A stretch of DNA of 64,000 nucleotides from NCBI RefSeq assembly GCF_024494355.1, contig NZ_JAKNQY010000020.1, positions 47,693-111,692 on the forward strand, read 5' to 3'. Below the pieces are notes generated by a model, which saw nothing but the letters and a program-made list of their open reading frames with translations, was not told the origin of the DNA and did not search any database. Shown in pieces: positions 50,827-59,363 of the stretch (position 1 is its first letter; every line of letters begins with the position of its first letter). The stretch is from Pseudomonas sp. Q11 (GTDB taxonomy: Bacteria; Pseudomonadota; Gammaproteobacteria; Pseudomonadales; Pseudomonadaceae). Made by a program: the position numbers and the translations under genes.

Positions 50827-50841
50827 GTTCGATAATCGAAC
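50811..50841. promoter_or_regulatory. PcaR operator before pcaR
   Basis: GTTCGATAATCGAAC (50827-50841) is a perfect palindrome, preceded by the inverted partial copy CGATTATCGGTT at 50811-50822. It matches the known PcaR site type (GTTCGATAATCGCAC). It lies 75 bases upstream of the pcaR ATG, implying autoregulation. Confidence 0.75.
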
Positions 50842-50915
50842 GGTCCTGGTGGTCAGCTCTTGTCTGTCCTTGGGCAGCCGCTTGTAATAGCCGTCATTCC
50901 CCGGAAGGACCAGAC

Positions 50916-51758
50916 ATGAACGACCAAATGCGCAATGCCTTCACTTCTGTAGCGCCACCGATCGTCGCCTCGCCGGCCAAGCGGATCCAGGCTTTGACCG
51001 GAGATCCGGACTTCATGACGTCCCTGGCCCGCGGGTTGGCCGTGGTCCAGGCGTTCCAGGAGCGCAAGCGGCACCTGACCATCGCCCAGATCAGCCACCG
51101 CACGGAAATTCCCCGCGCCGCCGTCAGGCGTTGCCTGCATACCTTGATCAAGCTTGGCTACGCCACCACTGACGGACGGACCTATTCGCTGCTGCCCAAA
51201 GTATTGACCCTGGGTCATGCCTATCTGTCATCGACGCCCCTGGCCGTGTCCGCGCAACCGTATCTGGATCGCATGAGCGAACAGCTGCATGAGGCCTGCA
51301 ATATGGCGACGCTAGAAGGCGACGACATTCTTTATATCGCCCGTTCAGCCACCACCCAGCGGTTGATATCCGTGGACCTGTCCGTCGGTGGACGCCTGCC
51401 GGCCTATTGCACCTCGATGGGCAGGATTCTTCTGGCGGCGCTGGACGACGCTTCCTTGCGTGATTACCTCGACCATGCCGACCTGCAAGCCAAGACCAGC
51501 CGGACCCTGCATACCCCCCAAGCTTTGCTGGAGTGTTTGCAAGAGGTGCGGCAGCAGGGGTGGTGCATCGTCGACCAGGAACTGGAACAGGGGCTGCGTT
51601 CCATTGCCGTGCCAGTCTACGATGCGTCCGGGCAGGTGGTGGCGGCGCTGAATGTCAGTACCCATGCCGGGCGGGTCAGCCGCAACGAACTGGAACAGCG
51701 CTTCCTGCCGGGCCTGTTGGGGGCCAGCCGCGACTTGAGCGCGCAACTGTTCACTTAA
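50916..51758 (+). CDS. pcaR: IclR-family regulator PcaR
   Basis: This 280-residue IclR-type activator has an N-terminal winged helix-turn-helix (about residues 30-90, 'LTIAQISHRTEIPRAAVRRCLHTLIKLGY') and a C-terminal ligand-binding domain ('LLAALDDASLRDYLDHADLQ'). PcaR activates the pca genes in response to beta-ketoadipate. ATG at 50916 follows GGAAGGA. The palindromes before pcaR, pcaK and pcaI are its likely targets. It is the first gene of the pca cluster. The frame is open to 50808, but that would read through the operator. Confidence 0.92.
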   Translation: MNDQMRNAFTSVAPPIVASPAKRIQALTGDPDFMTSLARGLAVVQAFQERKRHLTIAQISHRTEIPRAAVRRCLHTLIKLGYATTDGRTYSLLPKVLTLGHAYLSSTPLAVSAQPYLDRMSEQLHEACNMATLEGDDILYIARSATTQRLISVDLSVGGRLPAYCTSMGRILLAALDDASLRDYLDHADLQAKTSRTLHTPQALLECLQEVRQQGWCIVDQELEQGLRSIAVPVYDASGQVVAALNVSTHAGRVSRNELEQRFLPGLLGASRDLSAQLFT

Positions 51759-51761
51759 GCT

Positions 51762-51776
51762 GTTCGATAAACGCAC
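51762..51776. promoter_or_regulatory. PcaR operator before pcaK
   Basis: GTTCGATAAACGCAC, same layout as the pcaR and pcaI sites. It begins four bases after the pcaR stop and 268 bases upstream of pcaK. Confidence 0.7.
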
Positions 51777-52031
51777 AGAGTTGCCGCTGACGAATTGACG
51801 GTATTTGCCTCGGCTCATTAATGTCGCGACAGCGTCATCCGGCGTGATCGAGCCTGGCTCGAGCGATGGATGGCGACCCCATAATAATGAGAGGCACACC
51901 TGCCATGCATACCTCCCTCGGCCTTCACCTTGACGATCGACCGGCCTGCCAGATCGTTCGCTAACCCAACACCTTCTTTACAGCCTTCCGGTTTTTTGCC
52001 GGCCTCTGTTCGCCTGCGTTTTCTTGCGTGG

Positions 52032-52042
52032 AATAAAAACAA
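52032..52042 (+). promoter_or_regulatory. CA motif at the pcaK start
   Basis: AATAAAAACAA contains two AAnAAnAA matches and sits directly before the pcaK ATG, in place of a Shine-Dalgarno sequence. Hfq/Crc control of aromatic uptake is the likely use. Confidence 0.5.
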
Positions 52043-52043
52043 G

Positions 52044-53390
52044 ATGAACCAACCCCAGACCTCCGTAGGCAATTGCCTTGACGTGCAGTCCTTCATCAAC
52101 GCTCAACCCATCTCGCGCTATCAGTGGCGGGTAGTGATTCTGTGCTTTCTGATTGTTTTTCTCGACGGCCTCGACACCGCGGCCATGGGTTTTATCGCTC
52201 CGGCGCTCTCCCAGGACTGGGGCATTGATCGCGCCAGCCTTGGGCCGGTTATGAGTGCCGCACTGATCGGCATGGTCTTCGGTGCACTCGGCTCCGGTCC
52301 GTTGGCGGACCGCTTCGGGCGAAAAATTGTGCTGGTAGGCGCAGTCGTGCTGTTCGGCGCGTTCAGCCTGGCATCGGCCTACAGCACCAATATCGATCAA
52401 TTGCTGGTGCTGCGTTTTCTGACCGGCCTGGGATTGGGCGCCGGCATGCCGAACGCCACCACCTTGCTGTCGGAATACACCCCGGAGCGTAAAAAGTCGT
52501 TGCTGGTGACCGGCATGTTCTGCGGTTTCAACCTGGGTATGGCCGGTGGTGGATTCATCTCGGCCAAGTTGATACCGGCATTCGGCTGGCACAGCCTGCT
52601 GCTGATCGGCGGGATCCTGCCGTTGATCCTGGCGGTGGTGCTGGTGTTCTGGCTGCCGGAGTCGGCCCGTTATCTGGTGGTGCGCAATCGCGGCACTGAC
52701 AAAGTGCGCAAGACCCTGGCCCCGATCGACCCGAATACCGTCGCCCAAGCGGCGAGCTTCAGCGTGCCGGAACAGAAAACCGTAAAAGCGCGCAATGTGC
52801 TGGCGGTGATTTTCTCCGGCACCTACAGCGCCGGTACCTTGTTGTTGTGGCTGACCTACTTCATGGGGCTGGTGATTGTTTACCTGTTGACCAGTTGGTT
52901 GCCGACTCTGATGCGCGACAGCGGCGCGAGCATGGAGCAGGCGGCGTTTATTGGGGCGTTGTTTCAGTTCGGCGGCGTATTGAGCGCGGTCGGTGTGGGT
53001 TGGGCGATGGACCGATTCAATCCGCACAAGGTCATCGGCATTTTCTACTTGATGGCCGGGATATTTGCCTACGCGGTAGGGCAGAGCCTGGGCAGCATCA
53101 CCTTGCTCGCCACGCTGGTGCTGGTGGCCGGTATGTGCGTCAACGGCGCGCAATCGGCGATGCCGTCGCTGGCGGCGCGGTTCTATCCGACCCAAGGCCG
53201 GGCCACCGGTGTGTCGTGGATGCTGGGCATCGGTCGTTTCGGCGCGATCCTCGGCGCCTGGATGGGCGCCACGCTGTTGGGCCTGGGCTGGAACTTCGAA
53301 CAGGTCCTGACTGCCCTGGTCATTCCCGCGGCCCTGGCGACTGCAGCGGTGGTGATCAAGGGCATGGTCAGTCATGCGGATGCGACGTGA
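52044..53390 (+). CDS. pcaK: MFS aromatic-acid transporter PcaK
   Basis: This 448-residue major-facilitator protein has 12 hydrophobic segments. It shows 'DGLDTAAMGFIAPALSQDWGI' at the N terminus, the MFS motif 'GPLADRFGRKIVLVGAV' (about residues 80-100) and 'YLTSWLPTLM'-like sequence in the second half. It is the 4-hydroxybenzoate/protocatechuate transporter of the beta-ketoadipate pathway. ATG at 52044 has no good ribosome site other than the CA-rich leader. A PcaR operator lies at 51762. The frame is open to 51930 without a better start. Confidence 0.92.
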   Translation: MNQPQTSVGNCLDVQSFINAQPISRYQWRVVILCFLIVFLDGLDTAAMGFIAPALSQDWGIDRASLGPVMSAALIGMVFGALGSGPLADRFGRKIVLVGAVVLFGAFSLASAYSTNIDQLLVLRFLTGLGLGAGMPNATTLLSEYTPERKKSLLVTGMFCGFNLGMAGGGFISAKLIPAFGWHSLLLIGGILPLILAVVLVFWLPESARYLVVRNRGTDKVRKTLAPIDPNTVAQAASFSVPEQKTVKARNVLAVIFSGTYSAGTLLLWLTYFMGLVIVYLLTSWLPTLMRDSGASMEQAAFIGALFQFGGVLSAVGVGWAMDRFNPHKVIGIFYLMAGIFAYAVGQSLGSITLLATLVLVAGMCVNGAQSAMPSLAARFYPTQGRATGVSWMLGIGRFGAILGAWMGATLLGLGWNFEQVLTALVIPAALATAAVVIKGMVSHADAT

Positions 53391-53419
53391 GGCAATGATC
53401 TGAACCATGGCGGGAGACC

Positions 53420-53448
53420 TGTGGGAGCGAGCCTGCTCGCTCCCACAG
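53420..53448. repeat. Compact REP palindrome
   Basis: GTGGGAGCGAGCCTGCTCGC runs straight into TCCCACAG, giving a short hairpin with almost no loop, between pcaK and pcaI. It is an isolated half-pair. Confidence 0.75.
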
Positions 53449-53489
53449 GCTCAGGGGTGTCGGAGAAATCGATAGCCAAACAACAATCT

Positions 53490-53521
53490 GTTCGATAAAC
53501 GAACACTCAGTCGATTATCGG
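53490..53521. promoter_or_regulatory. PcaR operator before pcaI
   Basis: GTTCGATAAACGAAC (53490-53504) is followed by the inverted partial copy TCGATTATCGG (53511-53521). Together these span two turns and lie about 100 bases upstream of pcaI, fitting PcaR activation. Confidence 0.75.
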
Positions 53522-53622
53522 ATTGTTTGGCTTTCACCCTCAGCTTAATCTTCAGTCACTCCGGCGCCTGACCTCGCGCCTTATTCTTCATATCGGTTTA
53601 CTGAAAAACGGGAGCCTGCCCC

Positions 53623-54480
53623 ATGGCTGAAATCCTTTCGCTGCACGACGCGGTGAAGCAATTCGTCAATGACGGCGATACCGTCGCGCTCGAAGGCTTC
53701 ACTCACCTGATTCCGACGGCAGCAGGTCATGAAATCATTCGCCAAGGCAAGAAAGATCTGACCCTGGTGCGGATGACGCCTGACCTGATCTACGATCAGT
53801 TGATCGGTGCCGGTTGTGCTCGCAAGCTGATTTTCTCTTGGGGCGGCAATCCTGGGGTGGGCTCCCTGCACCGGCTGCGCGATGCCGTGGAAAAGCAATG
53901 GCCGCACCCGCTGGAAATCGAAGAGCACAGCCACGCCGACCTGGCCAATGCCTACGTCGCCGGGGCCTCGGGCCTGCCATTCGCGGTGCTGCGGGCCTAC
54001 GCCGGCTCCGACCTGCCAAAGGTCAATCCGCTGATCAAAAGCGTGACCTGCCCCTTCACCGGTGAAGTGCTGGCTGCCGTGCCATCTGTGCGCCCGGACA
54101 TTACGGTGATCCACGCTCAAAAAGCCGACCGCAAGGGCAACGTCCTGTTGTGGGGCATTCTCGGGGTGCAGAAAGAAGCCGCCCTGGCCGCCAAGCGCTG
54201 CATCGTCACCGTGGAAGAGATTGTCGATGACCTGAACGCGCCAATGAACGCCTGCGTCCTGCCGACCTGGGCGTTAAGCGCGGTGTGCCACGTACCGGGC
54301 GGCGCTCATCCTTCTTACGCGCACGGCTACACCGAACGTGACAACCGTTTCTACCAGGCGTGGGATCCGATCGCCCGGGACCGTGAGACCTTTACCGCAT
54401 GGATCAACGAATACATCCACGCAACGAAAGATTTCAGTGAATTCCAGGCCCGACTGGCTGCCACTTCGCAGGTGAAATAA
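53623..54480 (+). CDS. pcaI: 3-oxoadipate CoA-transferase subunit A
   Basis: This 285-residue protein is the alpha subunit of succinyl-CoA:3-ketoadipate CoA-transferase, which activates beta-ketoadipate to its CoA ester. Family stretches include 'LIPTAAGHEIIRQGKKDLTLVRMTPDLIYDQLIGAGCARKLIFSWGGNPG' near residues 30-80 (the glycine-rich CoA-transferase core). It ends with a TAATG junction: the last base of its stop is the first base of the pcaJ ATG. Expression should be driven by PcaR from the operator at 53490. Confidence 0.93.
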   Translation: MAEILSLHDAVKQFVNDGDTVALEGFTHLIPTAAGHEIIRQGKKDLTLVRMTPDLIYDQLIGAGCARKLIFSWGGNPGVGSLHRLRDAVEKQWPHPLEIEEHSHADLANAYVAGASGLPFAVLRAYAGSDLPKVNPLIKSVTCPFTGEVLAAVPSVRPDITVIHAQKADRKGNVLLWGILGVQKEAALAAKRCIVTVEEIVDDLNAPMNACVLPTWALSAVCHVPGGAHPSYAHGYTERDNRFYQAWDPIARDRETFTAWINEYIHATKDFSEFQARLAATSQVK

Positions 54481-55259
54481 TGACGTACTCCACCAATGAA
54501 ATGATGACCGTCGCCGCGGCCCGTCGATTGCAGAACAATGCTGTGTGCTTCGTGGGCATCGGCCTGCCATCGAAGGCAGCCAACCTGGCGCGGCTGACCT
54601 CGTCACCGGATGTCGTCCTGATTTACGAATCCGGTCCGATCGGGGCCAAACCCAGCGTATTGCCCCTGTCCATCGGTGATGGTGAGCTGGCTGAAACTGC
54701 AGACACTGTCGTACCCACCGGTGAGATTTTTCGCTACTGGTTGCAGGGCGGACGCATCGACGTCGGCTTCCTCGGTGCAGCCCAGGTCGACCGTTTCGGT
54801 AACATCAACACCACGGTGGTGGGTGACTACCATCAGCCAAAAGTCCGTCTGCCAGGCGCCGGCGGCGCCCCGGAAATCGCCGGTTCGGCCAAGAGTGTAT
54901 TGATCATCCTCAAGCAGTCGGCGCGCTCGTTCGTCGATAAGCTGGATTTCATCACCTCGGTCGGTCACGGCGAGGGTGGGGACTCCCGTAAACGCCTGGG
55001 CCTGCCGGGCGCAGGCCCGGTAGGTATCATCACCGACTTGTGCATCATGGAACCGGAAGCCGGCAGCCATGAGTTCGTGGTCACCGCGCTGCACCCCGGC
55101 GTGACCCGCGAGCAAGTCGTTGCCGCCACCGGTTGGGCGATTCGTTTTGCCGACCAGGTGCAAATCACCGCCGAGCCGACCGAAACAGAGCTGCGCGCAC
55201 TGCGCGATCTGGAAGCTCGCACCGCCGCGGCTCACGGCCAGGCACCGGGAGAAGCGTGA
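54480..55259 (+). CDS. pcaJ: 3-oxoadipate CoA-transferase subunit B
   Basis: This 259-residue beta subunit carries the catalytic glutamate in 'YESGPIGAKP' (about residue 51). It begins inside the stop of pcaI, so the two subunits are translationally coupled. A second coupled junction (TGATG) joins it to pcaF. It completes the CoA-transferase that makes beta-ketoadipyl-CoA for PcaF. Confidence 0.94.
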   Translation: MTYSTNEMMTVAAARRLQNNAVCFVGIGLPSKAANLARLTSSPDVVLIYESGPIGAKPSVLPLSIGDGELAETADTVVPTGEIFRYWLQGGRIDVGFLGAAQVDRFGNINTTVVGDYHQPKVRLPGAGGAPEIAGSAKSVLIILKQSARSFVDKLDFITSVGHGEGGDSRKRLGLPGAGPVGIITDLCIMEPEAGSHEFVVTALHPGVTREQVVAATGWAIRFADQVQITAEPTETELRALRDLEARTAAAHGQAPGEA

Positions 55260-56461
55260 TGCGTGACGTTTATATCTGTGATGCGATTCGAACCCCCATC
55301 GGTCGCTTCGGTGGCGGTTTGTCCGCGGTGCGCGCCGACGACCTGGCCGCCGTACCGATCAAGGCGTTGATGGCGCGTAACCCGTCAGTGGATTGGAATG
55401 CCGTGGACGAAGTGTTCCTCGGCTGCGCCAACCAGGCCGGTGAAGACAACCGTAACGTGGCGCGCATGGCGCTGCTGCTGGCTGGCCTGCCGCAGAGCAT
55501 TCCCGGCGTGACCCTCAATCGCCTCTGCGCCTCGGGCATGGACGCCATCGGCACGGCGTTCCGCGCCATCGCCAGCGGCGAAATGGAATTGGCCATCGCC
55601 GGCGGCGTGGAGTCGATGTCCCGCGCACCGTTTGTGATGGGTAAGGCCGACGCAGCGTTCTCCCGCAACATGAAACTGGAAGACACCACCATTGGCTGGC
55701 GTTTCATCAACCCGTTGATGAAAACCCAGTACGGCGTGGACGCGATGCCCCAGACTGCCGATAACGTGGCCGATGACTATGCGGTGTCCCGCGCCGACCA
55801 GGACGCTTTCGCCTTGCGCAGTCAGCAGCGCACGGCGGCGGCCCAGGCCGCAGGTTTTTTCGCCGAAGAAATCGTCCCGGTGCGCGTTGCCCACAAGAAA
55901 GGCGAAACCGTGGTCGAGCAGGACGAGCATCCTCGCGCCGACACCACGCTGGAGACCTTGAGTAAACTCAAGCCGGTCAACGGTCCGGACAAGACTGTCA
56001 CCGCCGGCAACGCCTCGGGCGTGAACGATGGCGCGGCGGCTATGATCCTGGCTTCAGCCGAAGCGGTGAAGAAGCACGGGTTGACGCCTCGGGGCAAAGT
56101 GTTGGGCATGGCCAGCGCTGGCGTGGCACCCCGGGTGATGGGCATCGGCCCGGTGCCCGCAGTGCGCAAGCTTACTGAGCGCCTGGGCCTGGCGGTCGCA
56201 GACTTTGATGTGATCGAGCTCAACGAAGCTTTCGCCAGCCAGGGCCTGGCGGTGCTGCGCGATCTGGGCCTGGCGGACGATGCGCCGCAGGTGAACCCCA
56301 ATGGCGGCGCGATCGCCCTTGGCCATCCGCTGGGTATGAGCGGAGCGCGGCTGGTGCTGACGGCGCTGCATCATCTGGAAAAGACCGGCGGCAAGAAAGG
56401 CCTGGCGACCATGTGTGTCGGCGTCGGCCAAGGTCTGGCGTTGGCAATCGAACGCGTCTGA
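55259..56461 (+). CDS. pcaF: 3-oxoadipyl-CoA thiolase
   Basis: This 400-residue thiolase cleaves beta-ketoadipyl-CoA to succinyl-CoA and acetyl-CoA. The acyl-enzyme cysteine is C90 in 'LNRLCASGMDAIG', the active-site histidine lies in 'GGAIALGHPLGMSGAR' and the second cysteine in 'MCVGVGQG' near the end. Length is normal for the thiolase family. ATG at 55259 overlaps the pcaJ stop by one base. It is the last step of the pathway, yielding central metabolites. Confidence 0.95.
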   Translation: MRDVYICDAIRTPIGRFGGGLSAVRADDLAAVPIKALMARNPSVDWNAVDEVFLGCANQAGEDNRNVARMALLLAGLPQSIPGVTLNRLCASGMDAIGTAFRAIASGEMELAIAGGVESMSRAPFVMGKADAAFSRNMKLEDTTIGWRFINPLMKTQYGVDAMPQTADNVADDYAVSRADQDAFALRSQQRTAAAQAAGFFAEEIVPVRVAHKKGETVVEQDEHPRADTTLETLSKLKPVNGPDKTVTAGNASGVNDGAAAMILASAEAVKKHGLTPRGKVLGMASAGVAPRVMGIGPVPAVRKLTERLGLAVADFDVIELNEAFASQGLAVLRDLGLADDAPQVNPNGGAIALGHPLGMSGARLVLTALHHLEKTGGKKGLATMCVGVGQGLALAIERV

Positions 56462-56498
56462 CACGTCGTTCTACTAATAAGAAACCGAGGAATGCTTC

Positions 56499-57203
56499 AT
56501 GACTGACAAGCCTGGTTATCGTCGCCCCCAAGCGGGCAGCCAACCGGAGTACCTGCACCCGCCGTACCAGTCCACCAACCTGCGTTCGCCGTCCAAGCCG
56601 TTGGTGTACCTGCCCCATTCGCTGTCGGAAATTACCGGACCGACCGTAGGTGCCGATCGCCTGCAGGAGAAGGACAGCGACCTGACTGCCCAGCATGTCG
56701 GCGAGCCACTGGGGGAACGCATTATCATTCATGGACGCGTGCTGGATGAGCATGGCCAACCTGTGCCGGGCATCCTGGTAGAGATCTGGCAGGCCAACGC
56801 CGCCGGTCGCTACAACCATGATCGTGACCAGCACGACGCGCCGCTGGATCCGAACTTCACCGGCACCGGTCGCACGGTCACCGACGCCGAAGGCTGGTAC
56901 CAGTTCCAGACCATCAAGCCTGGCGCCTATCCCTGGGGCAACCACCACAATGCCTGGCGCCCGGCGCATATCCATTTCTCACTGTTTGGCCCGAGCATCC
57001 TGACGCGCTTGGTGACGCAGATGTATTTCCCCGGCGACCCGCTGCTGGCCTACGACCCGATCTACAACTGCGTGCCGGACACCCGCGCCAAGGAACGCCT
57101 GATCGCCAGTTTCGACCTGGAAAAAACCATTCCTCACTACGCCCTCGGTTATCGCTGGGACATCGTATTGCGCGGCCGCGATGCCACGCCGATGGAGAAA
57201 TAA
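56499..57203 (+). CDS. pcaH: Protocatechuate 3,4-dioxygenase beta subunit
   Basis: This 234-residue protein is the iron-carrying beta chain of protocatechuate 3,4-dioxygenase, which opens the aromatic ring to beta-carboxy-cis,cis-muconate. The iron ligands are visible: Tyr in 'GRYNHDRDQHD', Tyr in 'GAYPWGNHHN' and two His in 'WRPAHIHFSL'. It sits between pcaF and pcaG. No PcaR-type palindrome is seen in the 37-base gap, so it is probably cotranscribed with pcaIJF. Confidence 0.95.
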   Translation: MTDKPGYRRPQAGSQPEYLHPPYQSTNLRSPSKPLVYLPHSLSEITGPTVGADRLQEKDSDLTAQHVGEPLGERIIIHGRVLDEHGQPVPGILVEIWQANAAGRYNHDRDQHDAPLDPNFTGTGRTVTDAEGWYQFQTIKPGAYPWGNHHNAWRPAHIHFSLFGPSILTRLVTQMYFPGDPLLAYDPIYNCVPDTRAKERLIASFDLEKTIPHYALGYRWDIVLRGRDATPMEK

Positions 57204-57204
57204 G

Positions 57205-57771
57205 ATGACGCTCACCGCCACCACCTCCCACACCGTCGGTCCTTACTACCACATCGGCCTGACGTGGCTGAACCGCGAAGACCTGACCGTCGCCCAAACC
57301 CTCGGCCAGCGCGTGGCGATCACCGGGCAGGTGATCGACGGCAACGGCGAGTTCGTCAATGACGCGATGCTGGAAGTCTGGCAGGCCAACGCCGCCGGAA
57401 AATACGCGCACCCGGAAGACGACCAGGACAAACCCCTGGACCCGAATTTCGAAGGCTTTGGCCGGGTGCCGGTGGATGCCGAAGGACGTTTTCGCTTCAC
57501 CACCATCAAGCCGGGCTCCGTGCCGGGCCTTGGCGGTACGACCCAGGCACCGCACCTTGTCGTGCTGGTGTTCGCCCGCGGCCTGGTCAAGCATTTGCTG
57601 ACGCGAATCTACTTCGATGGCGAACAGGCCAACGAGACCGATCCGCTGTTGGCCTGCGTGCCCGAGGAACGTCGCGCCACTATCGTGAGCAAGCCCGATG
57701 CTTCGGGCGTGTATCAGTGGAACGTGGTCCTGCAGGGGACAGATGCCGAGACGGTGTTCTTCGATTATTGA
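57205..57771 (+). CDS. pcaG: Protocatechuate 3,4-dioxygenase alpha subunit
   Basis: This 188-residue alpha chain is homologous to PcaH but lacks the iron-binding histidines: the matching position reads 'APHLVVLVFARG'. ATG at 57205 is two bases after the pcaH stop. It pairs with PcaH in the dioxygenase. It is the last gene before a 251-base gap containing an inverted repeat. Confidence 0.94.
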   Translation: MTLTATTSHTVGPYYHIGLTWLNREDLTVAQTLGQRVAITGQVIDGNGEFVNDAMLEVWQANAAGKYAHPEDDQDKPLDPNFEGFGRVPVDAEGRFRFTTIKPGSVPGLGGTTQAPHLVVLVFARGLVKHLLTRIYFDGEQANETDPLLACVPEERRATIVSKPDASGVYQWNVVLQGTDAETVFFDY

Positions 57772-57814
57772 GTGACGGGGCATCCTGTGGGCAGAGATTG
57801 CTCCCGCTCGGCTC

Positions 57815-57915
57815 TGTAGGAGCTGGCGAAGCCTGCGATCTTTTGATCTTTCACTTGAAACTCAAGTGATTGGGACAAGATCGCAGCCTCGCTTCGCTCG
57901 GCAGCTCCTACAGGA
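57815..57915. repeat. Inverted repeat of the TAGGAGCTG type
   Basis: TGTAGGAGCTGGCGAAGCCT faces its near-complement CGGCAGCTCCTACAG, followed by a half REP (GAGCGAGCTTGCTCGCGATG). It occupies the gap between pcaG and pcaT and may separate two transcripts. Confidence 0.8.
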
Positions 57916-58022
57916 GCGAGCTTGCTCGCGATGGCGGCGCCACTGCTTGAAAGACTGTTTGTGGAACGGGACTGTTACAAAGTGTGTCTAGAGTTGTTCA
58001 GTCCCCAACGAGTGAGTAACCC

Positions 58023-59318
58023 ATGGCCGTCCCAATCAGTCACTACACCGGCGAAGAACGCAGCAAGCGCATCTTCGCCATCGTCGGCGCCTCATCCGGC
58101 AATCTGGTCGAATGGTTCGACTTCTACGTCTATGCGTTCTGCGCAATTTATTTTGCGCCAGCGTTCTTCCCGTCGGACAACCCCACGGTGCAACTGGTCA
58201 ACACCGCGGGTGTGTTCGCCGCCGGGTTCCTGATGCGACCTATCGGCGGCTGGATTTTCGGCCGGGTGGCGGACCGTCACGGGCGCAAGAACTCGATGAT
58301 GATTTCGGTGCTGATGATGTGCTTCGGCTCGTTGCTCATCGCCTGCCTGCCCACCTACAAGGACATCGGCGTCTGGGCGCCGGTGCTGCTGTTGCTCGCG
58401 CGCTTGCTGCAAGGCCTGTCGGTGGGCGGTGAATACGGCACCACGGCCACCTACATGAGCGAAGTCGCTCTCAAGGGCCAGCGCGGTTTTTTTGCCTCAT
58501 TCCAGTATGTAACGCTAATCGGCGGGCAATTGCTGGCAGTGTCGCTGGTGGTGGTCCTGCAACAGTTTCTCAATGAAGACGAACTGCGCGCCTACGGCTG
58601 GCGGATCCCGTTCGTGGTCGGCGCGGTGGCGGCGTTGATCTCTCTGTTGCTGCGCCGCTCCCTGAAGGAAACCAGCAGCAAGGAAATGCGTGAGAACAAG
58701 GACGCCGGCAGCATCGCCGCGCTGTTTCGCGACCACAAGGCCGCATTCATCACCGTGCTGGGCTACACCGCTGGCGGCTCGCTGATTTTCTACACGTTCA
58801 CCACTTACATGCAGAAATACCTGGTGAACACCGCCGGCCTGCACGCCAAGACCGCCAGCTACATCATGACCGGTGCGTTGTTCCTCTATATGTGCATGCA
58901 GCCGCTGTTCGGCATGCTGGCGGACAAGATCGGTCGGCGTAACTCCATGCTCTGGTTTGGCGCTCTGGGCGCGTTGTGCACAGTGCCGATCCTGCTGACC
59001 CTCAAAAGTATCAGCAGCCCGTTCCTGGCGTTTGTGCTGATTACCCTGGCACTGGCGATCGTCAGCTTCTACACCTCCATCAGCGGGTTGGTGAAAGCTG
59101 AAATGTTTCCACCTGAAGTGCGGGCGCTGGGAGTAGGGTTGGCCTATGCGGTGGCGAATGCGATTTTTGGTGGCTCGGCCGAGTACGTCGCCCTGAGCCT
59201 GAAGGCCCAAGGCATGGAAAACACCTTTTATTGGTACGTCACGGTGATGATGGTGGTGGCGTTTCTGTTCAGCTTCCGCCTGCCCAAGCAACCGGCGTAT
59301 TTGCATCACGACCTTTGA
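58023..59318 (+). CDS. pcaT: MFS dicarboxylate transporter PcaT
   Basis: This 431-residue MFS protein has 12 membrane segments and the family start 'AIVGASSGNLVEWFDFYVYAFCAIYFAPAFFPS', typical of the alpha-ketoglutarate permease / sugar-acid transporter group. It imports beta-ketoadipate or related dicarboxylates in Pseudomonas. The order pcaT-B-D-C is preserved. A PcaR-like palindrome was not seen in the gap upstream, so its promoter is unassigned. Confidence 0.9.
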   Translation: MAVPISHYTGEERSKRIFAIVGASSGNLVEWFDFYVYAFCAIYFAPAFFPSDNPTVQLVNTAGVFAAGFLMRPIGGWIFGRVADRHGRKNSMMISVLMMCFGSLLIACLPTYKDIGVWAPVLLLLARLLQGLSVGGEYGTTATYMSEVALKGQRGFFASFQYVTLIGGQLLAVSLVVVLQQFLNEDELRAYGWRIPFVVGAVAALISLLLRRSLKETSSKEMRENKDAGSIAALFRDHKAAFITVLGYTAGGSLIFYTFTTYMQKYLVNTAGLHAKTASYIMTGALFLYMCMQPLFGMLADKIGRRNSMLWFGALGALCTVPILLTLKSISSPFLAFVLITLALAIVSFYTSISGLVKAEMFPPEVRALGVGLAYAVANAIFGGSAEYVALSLKAQGMENTFYWYVTVMMVVAFLFSFRLPKQPAYLHHDL

Positions 59319-59363
59319 CCCAACCGCGTCCGACCGAGAGGCGGGCGCATCCAAGGATTGTTT

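Noticed and set aside
51978..53408. Minus-strand frame of 476 codons over pcaK
   Set aside because: Antisense of pcaK; composition is His/Gln/Arg-rich and no domain is visible.
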